From Aspidiotus rigidus (taxonomy: Eukaryota; Arthropoda; Insecta; Hemiptera; Diaspididae), in assembly GCA_035079385.1 (NCBI GenBank), contig JAVHKY010000035.1, positions 930,001-994,000 on the forward strand: a DNA stretch of 64,000 bases, in the 5' to 3' direction. Both the position numbers and the translations under genes were made by a program. Position 1 is the first letter of the stretch. Every line of letters starts with the position of its first letter. Below are positions 35,528-47,639 of the stretch, piece after piece. The notes beneath the pieces are model-generated. The model did no database searches. It was not told the origin of the DNA and worked only from the letters and a program-made list of their open reading frames with translations.

Positions 35528-35873
35528 TATATATATTTTTTTTTTTTTTTTTTTTTAATTCATTTATTTATTTAAATTTAAACATTACATTTAGTCATGA
35601 GAGTTGGGTGGGTTTTACCATGGTTTTTCCCCACCCCTCTCATGACGAGTTCGAAATAAACTGTATAACTATACTTAACTCTACCTATTGAAAGAGGGTA
35701 TGACTTCTGTTTTTATTTAATTTTACTTATTTTATTATCTTATCTATTTATATTAATTTAATTTAATTTTATTTATTTATTTATTTATTTTTATTTTATT
35801 TTATTTTTTATTTTATTTTATTTATTTATTTATTTTTATTATTTTTTTTTTTTTATTATTATTATTATTATTT

Positions 35874-35915
<42 letters not shown>

Positions 35916-35935
35916 TTTTTTTTTTCCTTCCTTCT
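35528..35935. repeat. Poly-T, (TTTA)n and (ATT)n simple sequence at the 3' end of the R1-clade element
   Basis: Read on the minus strand this is an (AAT)n/(TAAA)n tract directly after the stop codon of the reverse transcriptase frame. It fits the simple-repeat tail of a non-LTR retrotransposon, extended by slippage. Confidence 0.6.
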
Positions 35936-35944
35936 CCTCTCAGT

Positions 35945-37495
35945 CTATTTGATTTCTTTTTTGGTTTTTAATATCTTTCTTATATATCCATCCAATTTTT
36001 GGTGGCATTCTCCGTTCTGCAGGCACTGTCCCAATTCCTGTGTAGTTATTTTAGCATCCCCCCTGATACGATCAAAATTTTTGCATTTTATAAAGGTGTG
36101 ATCCGGGTCATCATCAGAATTTAAGCATTCCCTGCATTGACTATCATTTATAATATTGAAATTTTTGAGGTACGCTGCAAAATTCCCATGTCCCGTCAAA
36201 TACTGTGTTAAAAAATAATTTGATTTCAATTTCTTGTTTTCAAGTCTTATCCCTATGTCTGGAATCAATTTAGCCGTTCTCCTACCTGTCTTTTCTTTTT
36301 CATATTGCTCCTGCCAATTTTTAATTGTATCTAATCTTATTGTTTTTATGCTTTCTACCATTTCTTTTTTCGTTATTTTATTTTCTTTGAATTTAATTTT
36401 TAATGTTTTTATTTTGTTAGTTTGGCTTAATTGCAAATCAATTGGGGTTATTCCAGCTATAACGTGTGAGGCTGTATGAGATACTGTTCTGTATGCTGAA
36501 ATTATTCCTATTAATACTGTCCTTTGGAGTGATTTTAGTTTCTTAATCTCAGTATTCCTAAGTTTCTCAAAATAAGCAAGGGAGCCATATTCTATTATTG
36601 AGCGAAAAAGTGCATTGTACAATATTTCTCTTTTATATGTGTCCATACCAAAAGTGTTACCATATAAAGCCCGAATTTTATTATAATATTTTCTTAATTT
36701 GTTTGTAATGTATTCTACGTGTTTATTAAAGTTTAGGTTTTGGTCGATGATTATTCCTAGATATTTCATATGGAATATTATTTTCTCCTGCCCCAACTTT
36801 ATTTTTCCTTCCATTCTTTTTCGAAATTCGTATTTTTTATGTCTCCGAGATAGGAAAAGCATCTGTGTTTTATTCGGATTGAGTGTTAGGCCTAAGTATT
36901 CCAGTTTTAGTTTTATCATTTCTATCTTATCATTTATTAATTGAGAGTCAGTCATTTTATTTATTCCCGCTATTATCAGCAGGTCATCGGCATAGCTCAA
37001 GAGTTTGAATTTTTTTGTTTCCTTTACTGCTTCATGTACTTCAGTCATTGCAATATTAAACAATGTTGGCGATAAGGCTGAGCCTTGTGGTACTCCCGAG
37101 GATAAAGCATGTTCTAACTTTAGGTTATTATCTTTGTCAAAGAAACATATTTTTCTGTTTTCAAAGTAGCTCTGAATAATTTGTATTAATTGACTATTAA
37201 TCTCCTTTTTCTCCATTGTTTCTAGTAATCTTGACCATTTGACCCAGTTGAAAGCCCCTGTAATATCAAAACTGACTAAAATTACATGTTTAAATATTTT
37301 TCTAAATTGGTCCAGCGTTTTAGTTAATTCAATCAAGGCTGTTTCTGTGGATCGCCCTTCTCTAAATCCATATTGTTGTTCATGAAAAATGCTAAGTTTT
37401 TCAATTTCTTGATTAAGATAATATTTTATTATTTTCTCATAAACTTTTCCAAGGGTGGGCAGTAAGGTTAGTGGTCTATATGAGTTACGAGTGTC
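35945..37495 (-). mobile_element. R1-clade non-LTR retrotransposon, 5'-truncated reverse transcriptase
   Basis: One uninterrupted frame on the minus strand from about 37495 to the stop at 35945. It opens with YRPLTLLPTLGKVYEK and YGFREGRST (fingers), then SFDITGAFNWVKW (motif A), SGVPQGSALSPTLFNIAM (motif B) and LLSYADDLLIIAG (motif C, YADD). The thumb region has HMKYLGIIID. The C-terminus has ISAYRTVSHTASHVIAG, LTGHGNFAAYL and a C-x2-C...H...C zinc knuckle, a layout typical of R1/TRAS-clade elements. An in-frame TAA lies just upstream near 37503, and the N-terminal endonuclease and ORF1 are missing, so this is a dead-on-arrival insertion. The intact remaining frame suggests a recent event. 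R1-clade elements are known mainly from arthropods. Confidence 0.9.
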
Positions 37496-37909
37496 TTATT
37501 ATTAATTCTATTAATAATGAAGATGTAAAAAACTAGTGGCCAGTCGAGCTCTTGGCTGAACTCTATCTCATACCTCATAACGCGAAATCTTCTTCCTCTG
37601 GAAGAGCCCGGATTGAGCCAGACACTCTAGGGTTCACGTTCTTTCTCTTAAGTACGCCACTATACTGCATCATATTCAATGGCTCACTCCACGGGCATTT
37701 CTTAGCCTAGTAAAAACCTAGTAGAATGCAGATTGGGTTTCACTCTAAGCCTAATTTAGCTTACGACACAGGTCAACTTACGATATGCAGGTACGCTAAT
37801 GGGTCCAGAGCTAAGTCGAAATAATTATTTCCCAGCCTTATTGATGAATTTGGGTAAGTTAGGTGCCTACCACAAAAGGAAGAGGAACTATTACTTTAAT
37901 TATTGATTT

Positions 37910-38060
37910 CGTACAGCCATTTTACGATCTTCACGTGCGACTCGTTATCAGTCCACTGACCAAAAATGTTCTTATCTCGTTCGAATTTTAATTTTTGTAG
38001 TTTCTCGTTCACAAAGAATTCCTTTTTCACTTTACAATCGGTCAACTCATTATTTCACGT
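37910..38060 (-). promoter_or_regulatory. Second orphan promoter block of the carbonic-anhydrase-like family
   Basis: Minus-strand AGATAAGAA-type site (complement of TTCTTATCT, 37969-37977), CTGATAACGAG (complement about 37941-37951) and a degraded CGTAAAA box (complement about 37919-37925). The following ~100 bp (CAATCGGTCAACTCATTATT) aligns with 19210-19235. No exon lies downstream of it. It lies about 800 bp beyond the stop of the copy at 38784-40075. Confidence 0.6.
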
Positions 38061-38783
38061 TTTTTTAGGCTCGTGGCACCACTGAGACACTTATTACACA
38101 ACTTGAAGAATTTATTCTACTTTTAATTTCAAAATTTAGATCACAGAAATTGTTTTGACAAAATCAATCGCCTTACCATCGAGAAGAATAACTGTAAATA
38201 CCAAAGACAAGTAGCTTGAAAGAGAATAGCCATCGTCGCTTTTGAAAATTCATGGCCAGAGCCTCCGCCCTAATTTTTCTGGGAGAGCCTTCCCTTCATC
38301 TCTTCGAAAGCATAACGACCCGAATATACAAAGAAAGAAATCACCTCTTCATTTATACCGCTTCAAGTTCCTAAATTAGATCGGCTCAATCCGAAATCAC
38401 CACATTTTGCTGCTAGATTGAAGGTCGAAATTTTCCAAACTCTATCTCCCTTAGACAACTTTAGCCATCGTGGGACATTTCTTTTAATATTTTGAGTAGA
38501 ATACAGCTCCACCCTGCTTGGATCCATGGCTCAAGTTTTTCTCAAATAACCTCCTATAAAACAGGTAACAATATACTGAAACTTGGCCTGTCTACGACGT
38601 CATCAAGGTAGTTCCCACGATGGTAAAAATCAATCAATATCAGTAGCGCGACGTTGAGGGAGCTACACCTCCTCCCTAGAACACGGAATTCGAAGGTAGA
38701 GTTTAGCAAAGACATGAAACATACCGAAACAAAAAAAAATTTATTTCTCAAGTATATGGTTTTAATCTTTCGACAATAACCTC

Positions 38784-40075
38784 TCACAGGTGCGAAACTA
38801 GATCCACACAAAATTTACTATTTCGAACTTGGACGAATGGTCTGGGTTTTAACTCGTGTATAGCAGCACCTCTGTATTGTGACTGATTATAATTATCGTA
38901 AACCTTTCCAAACGCGTTGTACTGAAATCATATACGCGCAAATCGTTGTCATGATAATCAATCTTAGCGAAAAGAATACAGGTATGTCGAGTGCTCGAAT
39001 CCCACCTGATTATAAGAAATGCTTTGCAATCTGCCGAAACTCGGGAAAACGTCGAGTGTATCGTAGATAAAATATTCCTGATTCTGGTATCCAGCTCCTG
39101 GGTAACTATAATACCATTCGCTCAACATCAATGGTTTGAATACGAAGGGCAAAACGTCCTTGGCAAATACCGTAGTTGTGGAATTAGCTTCACTGACTCT
39201 GTACAAAGCTTCTTGGATTGGAGTAAACTGTAGATTAGCCACATAACCCTCCTAGTCTCGTACGAAGTAATATAATATTAAATTAATTAAGAAATAATTG
39301 AATTAGTCACGATCTCGTCCATAAAATTAGACCTACCACTTCACATGGGCAGTCAAATTTATAAACCCCATCACGGAAGCTGGTATAGTTATCACCGTAT
39401 AGAATATTCTTAAAGTTGGCCCAAAATTTAACTGGATATCTAAATTTCAGCAGAAATAGGACAGTCTTAGATTTTTAGGATATCTAATTAAAGTGAGTTG
39501 GTTTTTTTACCCTTGACCGTTTAGCGTATCAGCGGTGCGAGTATCCTCGGAAACTCCATCAGCGGTATAAGACATTTCTAGGAAAGAGTAAATAAACTTG
39601 TCTACTATTCCGCCTGTAGCGGTGGCTACCACCTGGTCCTTCACTAAAGGACTAAAATTAACTAGTTGGAAAAATAACGCACGATAAATCAAGCTCTTAA
39701 TGATGGAAATTCGATAACGATGTCAAATTTACCTTCTTCTCCAGTATTATTGACTAAGAGTAGAGCATGTTTATCAATTTTAATTTGTACTTTTGGACGG
39801 CAGATAGGATAAGCGTATTTCGTTTCGAGAGCCACAGGTATAGGCGTATCAAAAGGATACGGTTTAAACCTGTTATCTGGGTAGCCATACTCTGAAATAG
39901 GTAATGAGATATTTTATATAGGGCTTTGCCTGCGGAAAATAAAATATTATTAGAATAATTTACTTGGTTCAGACGTAGGACAATTTTTTGGAGAGCATGA
40001 TCTGTAACCCTTGATGAGTGCAGGAGCGAAACACAACAAGTATGCTATTCGAGTCAACACAAGATATCGCGACAT
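38784..40075 (-). CDS. Secreted alpha-carbonic-anhydrase-like pseudoenzyme, copy 5
   Basis: Exons on the minus strand: 39964-40075, 39733-39891, 39511-39661, 39337-39439, 39006-39251 and 38784-38921. They join to 302 intact codons, the extra residue being in exon 1 (YRSCSPKNC). Introns are 71-85 bp. CA-fold landmarks are LLVNNTG, GGIVDKFIYSFLEMSYTADG (His94 to Ser, His96 to Thr), VKFWANF (His119 to Trp), FRDGVYKFDCP, NLQFTPIQEALYRV, DVLPFVF and YYSYPG. AATAAA lies near 38740. Its 3' flank resembles that of the copies at 19.5 and 29.7 kb. A predicted extracellular glycoprotein-type product with no conserved catalytic residue of the CA family; partners unknown. Confidence 0.8.
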
Positions 40076-40156
40076 TTTTGGCGAACTGACTACAGTAAGA
40101 TAGGTATTACTGAGGCAGAAAAGACGAGTACTAGACAAGCAACAGAATTACGGCGC

Positions 40157-40216
40157 CTTTTATGATGTTTTCGTGAAACGTTATCGGGTTACTGACATAA
40201 AACGAAATTCTTATCT
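40157..40216 (-). promoter_or_regulatory. Promoter block of copy 5
   Basis: Minus-strand AGATAAGAA (complement 40208-40216), CCGATAACG (complement 40179-40187) and TCATAAAAGG (complement 40156-40165). The last lies about 80 bp before the ATG at 40075. Confidence 0.65.
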
Positions 40217-40259
40217 TATTCAAGCTTTAATTTTTGTTATTACGCGGAATGAAACGTTT

Positions 40260-41140
40260 TTTTAGATTTTCTTTTGTAGAGACTGGATAAGAGGACTCAG
40301 AAGGACTGTAATTCTGAATTTTGTCTCTCTACATATTAACCTACAAATCATCTTCGATGGAAAAAAAGGAAATTTTAACTCCGATACTGGTGGTACAATT
40401 TTGTACAGATTATGTCAAAATCACAATTTGGGGCGGCTGCTGAAGTTACCGACATCCAAGAGGTCAATTTGTGTATCAGTTGTGAGTTGGCAAGGAATGA
40501 CGACGGAAGAGAGAAATGAAAGTGAATGAGACAAAGCCGGAAAGTATGTGCTGCATAGTCTAGTAGACTTGATAGAGTTTGTTTCATTAGATACCATGCT
40601 GTAGAAAAGAGAAATTGCAAAAATGCTCTGATTTACTCGTTTGAATGAATCCCCCGTACGAGTAAGTACACTCTTAGCCTACTTTTACAATTTTACTTCC
40701 GACTTCTCACCATCGATAAATTATTCATATACTCCAAATCAACTTCTCATTAGCCCAAATTATGACCAGCTAAGTCCATATGTAACTACATCAAAATAGT
40801 AACATACGACAATGCTGCCGCTGAAAATCAATTGTTACAAATATAAAAGAAGAATTTGCTCGACTCCAGCTCCACTGCTGTAAACTTTGCGCAATGTACG
40901 AGTATATAAATCTATTATTACATAACAAAGCATCGAAGTTATTATGATAAATATTATCTTTTATGTGTGTACTTTTGTCAACGTTGAATGGCTATTTGTT
41001 TAACATTGTAAAGTTTAGTAAATGAGTGGTTATGAGGTATAGAAATATATTGGTGTACTTTTGAGTAGAAAACGCAGAAAATTATCTTTTCTGAAACAGA
41101 TCTGAATCAATCACTCATAAGTTTTAATCTTTCAAGAGAA
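40260..41140. other. Intergenic sequence, nothing recognised
   Basis: AT-rich. Only short, unsupported frames. Confidence 0.4.
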
Positions 41141-41159
41141 GTATTATTTTAAGGGTTGG

Positions 41160-41520
41160 ATTTTAGAGCACAGCAAAAAAGATGGTTTACGCAGCTGCAG
41201 TGGAAAGGATGTAATCACAGCAAAATGAGGATCCCACAGCAAAGAAAATGATGCACAGTAAAATTTCGCATTGAACAGCAAATTGAGGATTGCGCAGCAA
41301 ATAATATATCCAACCTCAAAAAAAAGAAATTGAACAGCAAAATGCGTCAATTCAACAGTAGACTGCTAAAGTAAAAAAATAAAATAAAATCAGTCAAAAG
41401 TCCAAAATAAAATTAAATTCGTTGAAAATTTAGAACAAAATAAAATCTGTCAAAAGTCTAAAATAAAATCTGTCCAAAATCTAAAATAGAATAAAATCGA
41501 ATGAAGTTGAGGAGACTAGA
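41160..41520. repeat. Short repeats: CACAGCAAA motifs, then AATAAAAT(C)TGTCAAAA units
   Basis: ACAGCAAA or close variants occur near 41168, 41217, 41241, 41273, 41293 and 41335. Then 41370-41500 has about four units of ~30 bp (CTAAAATAAAATCTGTCAAA). They precede the hAT gene. TGCTGTT and TTTTGCTGCTG occur on its far side (44833, 44870), so they could be subterminal transposase-binding repeats. This is speculative. Confidence 0.45.
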
Positions 41521-42111
41521 ATCCTGACTAGAACGGAGAAATAAAACATAATAATCATTGCACTAACAGAGCTTTCTTTGCCTTCACCGGGCGTCCTCGT
41601 TTACGTTTCTGACCTAGAGGCACGTTTTTTGCCTGAGGAGCAACGTCACAAAGTTGGAGGCGGATGAGCATATCCACAGAATGTTTGCACGTTAAATGTT
41701 TTAGAAAAAAGGGGCATGAACAAAACAAATCTCAAGTGTCATTACGATTAATACGAATTTTCCAATTCCCATACTGATATTATATCAGTATGGGAATTAC
41801 GCCGTATACTCTCAGATATTTTCCATAAAAAAACAAAAAAGGTTAAATTCTTCGAGAGGTGAGCAAGAATAAATCATTATGTTTATGAACCAAGCTTGCA
41901 AAACTTTGTTTGACAATATAAGGTAAGCTGTATGAATGTACTGCGTCGAGTCAGTTCAGATAAATTAAATTCATGATAGAGTAGTCGGATGCTACGCGCT
42001 GGGCTTCTTCTTGTCATCTCTTGACCTACCATAATCATTTCATTCTTTCAAGCGTCGTAAGCCTCACTGGTTCTTTTGTTCGTTCTGTGCTGTGAGTAAA
42101 GTGTATCAAAT

Positions 42112-44262
42112 ATGCGTAAATTTTTAGTTGAAAAGAAAGAAACGAATTCAACGAGTGAGACTGTACGTGTACCTTCAACTCCTTCAAGTGAGTAAAAATG
42201 TCTAGTTCTGCTCCCAAGTCTTTGGCTGACAAACTCCCTCTCCCTCCTTTTTTTACCATCTTCTTCCTTCTTCCAGATTGTAAAAAAAGAAAATTATCTT
42301 CACCTCCCTCCTCAGACAGTACTGAAACAGTTGGAGATACCTGTGTAGTTGATGATTCATGTGCTTTAAAGGGAGAAGCGATCGGTAATTTGTCTACGAG
42401 TAACTCTGAAACTAAGAGAACTACACCACTGGAGAGGCACAATGTATTATGGCCGATAGTGTGGAATGAGTCACAAATTAAGCTGTTCTCTGAAAAGTAT
42501 TTTTGGTTAAGTGCTCGCGAACGAAAACTTGGCTGCTTAGTTTGCAGTCAGGCTAAATCGGTTTTATTACTGAAAGAGGGATGTCGCCTGGCAAATGAAT
42601 GGATAAATTTTGAAATCGAAGCTGCTGCTAGTACACGAGACAACCAGCTGAGTTCTTTGCGAGCTAAACTGAAACGTCATGAAGGGAGCAGTAGTCATCA
42701 GTTGGCAGTCAATATTTCATAAAATAAAGAGAAAGAAGTAATTGAGAAAAAAATAGAGAAACTGTCGGAGAAGGCGTTAATGAAGTGCTCTTTGCTCATT
42801 AGGACAGCGTACAATGTGGCGAAAAATAAAAGGGCATACGTAGAATACGAGGAATTGGTACAACTTCAGAAGTTGAATGGCTTGAATTTGGGAATTTCTC
42901 TTTATTCAAGAGATACTGCCACCAAGATGGTTGATGTGATAGCTGTTGAGATGAGACGTAGGCTGGTTAAAAAGATGACCGAAACAGAGGCTAAATTCAG
43001 TCTTCTCATTGACGATTCGACAACTTTATCGAATAAAAGCACATTGATATTATACATACTTTCTACATTCAATACGGACCACCCTATTTATGCTTTTTTT
43101 GAGTTATTGGAATTAGAAGCTCAAGACGCTGATGCTATCACTGAAGCAATATGGAAATGTTTTGAAAATTATGGGCTTTCTGAGGATTTTTTGAAGAGAA
43201 ATATGGTTGGTTTAGCAACAGACGGTGCAAGTGTGATGACTGGTTGTAAGTCTGGTGTTTCGGCTCAAGTGAGAAGCAGAATTCCTCATATATTCACGTT
43301 TCACTGCATGTCCCACAGACTTGAACTGTCAGTAAATGACGTGAAGAGTGATGTTGTAGGTGTCAATCGCTTCATCTCTTTCATGGATAAATTATATTCT
43401 TTATATTCGGCATCAGCGAAAAACAGTCGAGCATTACAGAACATATCTGCTGAACTTCACGGTCAGTTTCTAAAAATCGGTCGTGTATTAGGCGTAAGAT
43501 GGGTTTCTAGCAGCTTCAAGACTGTAAAAGCCGTGTGGGTATCGTATGAAGCACTGCACAATCATTTCTCAAGAAATGCTGCGGATAAGGAGTTTTCATC
43601 TACTGAGCGCGCTCTTTTTCTAGGACTGAAAAAAAAAAATTGAATCGTCCGAGTTTTTAGAAGATCTAGGTTTTATGTATGATATACTTCATGAAATATC
43701 AATCTTGAGCCAAATTCTCCAAAATCGTGAGACTACCATAATGAAAGCTATTCATGAAATTAGAAGGACTATACGAATTTTGGCATCATTGAAAGAGAAT
43801 AGCGGTGAGAAAAGCACTGAAGTTGCTCGTGCAATTGCTGAGCATAAATTTCACAAAATTGAAATCAGGGCGCCCAGGAAAACAAATATAAACCAAAAAC
43901 AATTTGTACAGGCATTGATTGACAGAATATCTAGACGTTTGATAAATGTTGAAACTGATGATCCCAGTGAGAAGAGGGGTTTGGCTCTAATATCCGATTT
44001 AAATGTTGTCCAAGAACAGTTTTTAGCTACTACTCCTTCAGTTGACTTTCGGCTACAAAATCCGGGATCAAAATTTCACCAGTTCATTCGTTCTCTTCCA
44101 TGCTCTACAGCTGAATGCGAGAGAGGGTTTAGCACAATGAATAATATTATTACAGATCATCGAGTCGGTTTATCTATCGCTCACGTCTCCAATCTCACTT
44201 TCCTGGCTCTAAATGGTCCACCCGTGGAGTCTTTTAATCCACTTCCGTATGCCAAATTGTGA
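42112..44262 (+). mobile_element. hAT-superfamily transposase gene, two exons, one stop and one frameshift
   Basis: Exon 1 (42112-42187, MRKFLVEKKE) ends at AA|GTGAGT. After an 89 bp intron with a pyrimidine tract, exon 2 starts at 42277 and runs to 44262. Features in order: a TTF/BED-like zinc finger (LGCLVC...LKRHEGSSSH); LLIDDST with the first catalytic Asp; LATDGASVMTG with the second; FHCMSHRLEL (C-x2-H); GVRWVSS; and the C-terminal dimerisation block TAECERGFSTMNNI with the conserved Glu region. The layout matches the ZNF862/KIAA1586-like branch of hAT proteins. It is broken by TAA at 42720-42722 and by a frameshift in an 11-A run at 43629-43639. Both are light damage, so inactivation is recent, or the poly-A shift is a sequencing error. 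No terminal inverted repeats were found with confidence. Confidence 0.88.
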
Positions 44263-44269
44263 ATGGCTA

Positions 44270-45235
44270 ATCACAATCATCCGTTCGACAAGAGAGGTGG
44301 AATAAGGAAGACGGAGAGGCAAAGAACTCATCACGAAGTATTTTTTGAAGATATTTTTAATTAACGTCTCCCCTAGGCGTGCACGATATCTAAATAGTAT
44401 TACAATCAAATTTGTCATAATTTTCGAATTTTTCTAATGTCAAATATAAGGAATTTAATCAAAGTATGGGTGCAAAAAAATTGCCTTGAAAAGTAGCGTA
44501 TACTTCCAAAAAATTCATCGAGCGCAGCACTGCTGAGATTTTTTGAACTCGTCAAAGCGTTTCCACCCTTTCTTTTTTGAAATTATTGTAGATGGAAGCT
44601 TCTTCGATATTGGCCGGCCAAAACTGCTCAATGTTGCATAAAATACCGAAGTCATTTCTTACTCTTCATCAAGTTTTAAGACTTTTATACTCTTGCTATG
44701 ACGTGTATAGAAACATCTTTTCAAGTTCAGAACTTGATCTTACTGTTTTTGAAGTTGCTTATCACGATGTTTCGGAAGGCCGGCATATTTGTGTCAAAAA
44801 CCGAGTGATTTGAGGTGAGAAAAATTTAATATGCTGTTGAGCATCGACTGCTCATTTCAATATTATTTTGCTGCTGAAAAAAGATCAACTTTAATGTTCC
44901 ACCAATTCTATTTACTGTGTACCATTGCTGTTCATTTCATACATTTTTTAACTGTTCTCTCATTCCTTTCTGCTGCTCACGCGTAATGAGCAGGTGGAAT
45001 TGACCAATAAGAAGCTGATCTGATTGTAAAATAATAGTCTTTTCATTTTACTTGGAATGCTTCAAAAAATCATTATAATGTAAATTACTTTCTATCATCA
45101 CTCAAGGAAATTGTCATTACTTTCTAAATTCAAAATCTTATTCTATTATTTATCGTGAATGTCACAACTTCTAGACTGGTGGACAGATCATGAAAATGGC
45201 CAATTCTTTTATTCCAACATTATTTCTTGAGACAT
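44270..45235. other. Intergenic sequence 3' of the hAT gene
   Basis: No gene recognised. A frame at 44592-44813 has no domain. It probably includes the right part of the hAT element. Confidence 0.4.
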
Positions 45236-45238
45236 TTG

Positions 45239-46045
45239 GGCAACCATCGGTTATGAGGGTAAAAACACTCACAGAATCCGAATTTCATGGTTGCCAAGTC
45301 AAATTTTTCCTCCTTATGGCTCAAATCCAAGATGGCGGCCAAATTAATCTCACTTGTACTTCAAGGTAAAATAGAAGATTGTATTTTTTGGGGGCGGGGG
45401 GGGGTTGCTGGTGTACAGAATTGGATCTTCAAACTCTACTTGAGATATTCGAAATTGGTCAGGTTAAAATCACAGAGCTTTCTCCCAACTGCATTATGCA
45501 CTATCGAAACAAAGCATATGTACCTCAAAATTAGTCCGTAGAAATAAGATGAACTGTAAAACAAGGAGGATTATTTAAAATTGTAGCTCAAATAACTTCA
45601 TTAATAAAGAATCATATTTCTTAAAGGAAAAAAAGAAAAAGAATAACAGACAAGCATGTTTGTGAGAACATAACCACAGGACCCAAGTATCTCGACTTTT
45701 GATTCCCAGGCAAGCTCATGATGGTCATTTTTGATTTTCCTGGGACAAAAAACTATTGAAACGATACCCCACACTCTAGTATTATATTGCCAATAAATTT
45801 GGCCTTAATTTGACCCAAATTTGGGTCCTCATCTTGGCTGTATGTGATCCCAATATCTCAGGTAGAGTTTGACCAGCAACCCCCACCCGCCCAAAAAAAT
45901 ACAACCTTCTGTTTTACCTTGAAACAGAAATGAAATGAGTTTGCCCCCATCTTGGATTTGGGCCATAAGGAGGCAAAATCCGACTTAGCAACCATGAAAT
46001 TCGGATTCAGCGAGTGTTTTTACTCTCATGACCGGTGGTTGCCAA
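45239..46045. mobile_element. ~800 bp foldback element with ~210 bp arms
   Basis: GGCAACCATCGGTTATGAGG, ACTCACAGAATCCGAATTTC, TCCAAGATGG and GGTAAAATAGAAG on the left are mirrored by CTTCTGTTTTACC, CCATCTTGGA, GAAATTCGGATTCAGCGAGT and CTCATGACCGGTGGTTGCC on the right. The central ~390 bp is unpaired and non-coding. Confidence 0.8.
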
Positions 46046-46414
46046 ATTGGCTCGAGAATAGAGATGCATTTCAAGAAAAAATCCACCTGTCTATTCGGCC
46101 TGCATGGCACGCAGAATTGCATACTATGTCATTCTTTACACATGTTTATGGATTGCTTTGACGCACCGACGATATCCCTTCCAGTCCCCACTGAACCAAG
46201 CCGAACCAATCCGGATTGGTTCATAAGGATGCTCAATACGCGTAATGGGCAGCTAGATTGCTGCCCATTACTGGTAATAGGCAGAGAAATATTGCTGATT
46301 ACGCGTAATGAGCAATAACGTGGGGGTTCTGGGTCAAAAACCCGAATACAATCACTCGACAGAAATTTCCCCGACAAACTTTTTTCCCAAATTTTGATGA
46401 CGTCACGGAGAGGG

Positions 46415-46690
46415 AAGGGGGACTTAAAAAAATTTCGACCCGTTAGCCATATATGATAGGAAGGGGACTTGGAAAAATTCCTACCTTTGCGTTATATATG
46501 AGAGGAGGGGGACTCAGAAAAATTCCTGCCACCAAGCTATATATGATAGGAGGAGGACATAGAAAAATTTTGACTCTCTAGCCATATATGATAGGAAGGG
46601 GACTTGGAAAAATTCCTACCTTTGCGTTATATATGAGAGGAGGGGGACTCGGAAAAATTCCTGCCTTCAATGATAGGAGGAGGACTTAGA
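46415..46690 (+). repeat. Minisatellite array, six to seven ~45 bp units
   Basis: GGGACTTGGAAAAATTCCTA and CCATATATGATAGGAAGGG alternate. Two-unit blocks are themselves repeated (GCGTTATATATGAGAGGAGG at about 46491 and 46624), showing a recent higher-order duplication. Confidence 0.85.
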
Positions 46691-47630
46691 AAAAAATTGC
46701 CACGCATCAACAGCAGGAGTTGCATTGGTTATTACCGAGAATGAGCCAACAGACGCAGGAACAACCAGATTTGTAGATCCATTTGTTACAAGAAATTCGA
46801 TCCAAGTCACACTACCACGTCACTTGCCTGGTGGGAAGAAATTGCATTGATTATTAGAAACCGAGAACAAAATATCAAGTGTTTGACTCGGATTGCTGAC
46901 ATTTGTCCAAATCTATGGCTGAAACAAGCTTATCTAACAACAACATCAAACAAGAGACCAAGAAGAAACTGACAACGTCTGCCACCACCTACATGTCTAC
47001 CTGTCCCCGCCGCAATTCGAAATGGTGCATACCTGGGTACTGCAACTTGTAAACCAATTCTTCATAGTCAACTACAGGTTTATACATGAAGACACATTGC
47101 CAGTGGTGTTGTTGAGTGCTAAGCTATTAATGCAAAGCTCCCCTAAATGCCAACGTGAAAAATGCGCTGGTACCCATCAACATGGCCGTTCAACTGTACA
47201 ATAAATCATTTTGCCAAGTCAATTCTATACAAAAAGTTACTAACAAGATGAACAAGGTGTCAGAGATGTTCACTACTGGTTAGAACCTGCAATTGTGAAA
47301 AACACCAAAGATATTGAACAGCAAGGCTATTTAATTAGTTTTTATTTCCTGGTTGGTCAGGGGTGTGGGCCGCAAGAAAAAAGAAGAAAATAAATGACCA
47401 AAATTATTACCTACTTCAATATGGAAAAAGACATTTCATCTTTTTTTAGATTTCAATGAAATCAGGTTTGTGTTTATCAGCTAACTGTTGCTTCCTGACA
47501 TATAAACCCATTCCAAAACTTCACTTATGACCACCATAACATTATCCGTGTAGGTACTACTAGAAATATAAAACTACCCTTTGTAATACCTAGGCACTTT
47601 ATGAATTCTACTTCAGATGCATTTATATTC
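46690..47630. other. Unassigned sequence of balanced composition
   Basis: Less AT-rich than the surroundings, with no long frame on either strand. It may be an old element. I cannot assign it. Confidence 0.35.
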
Positions 47631-47639
47631 ATTCTTAAT

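Noticed and set aside
35945..37495. Retroviral or LTR-type origin for the reverse transcriptase frame
   Set aside because: Motif spacing, YADD in an R1 context, the C-terminal zinc knuckle and the simple-repeat tail identify a non-LTR element.
42035..42442. 135-codon minus-strand frame over the hAT gene
   Set aside because: It is the shadow of the transposase exon, which has clear domain evidence on the plus strand.
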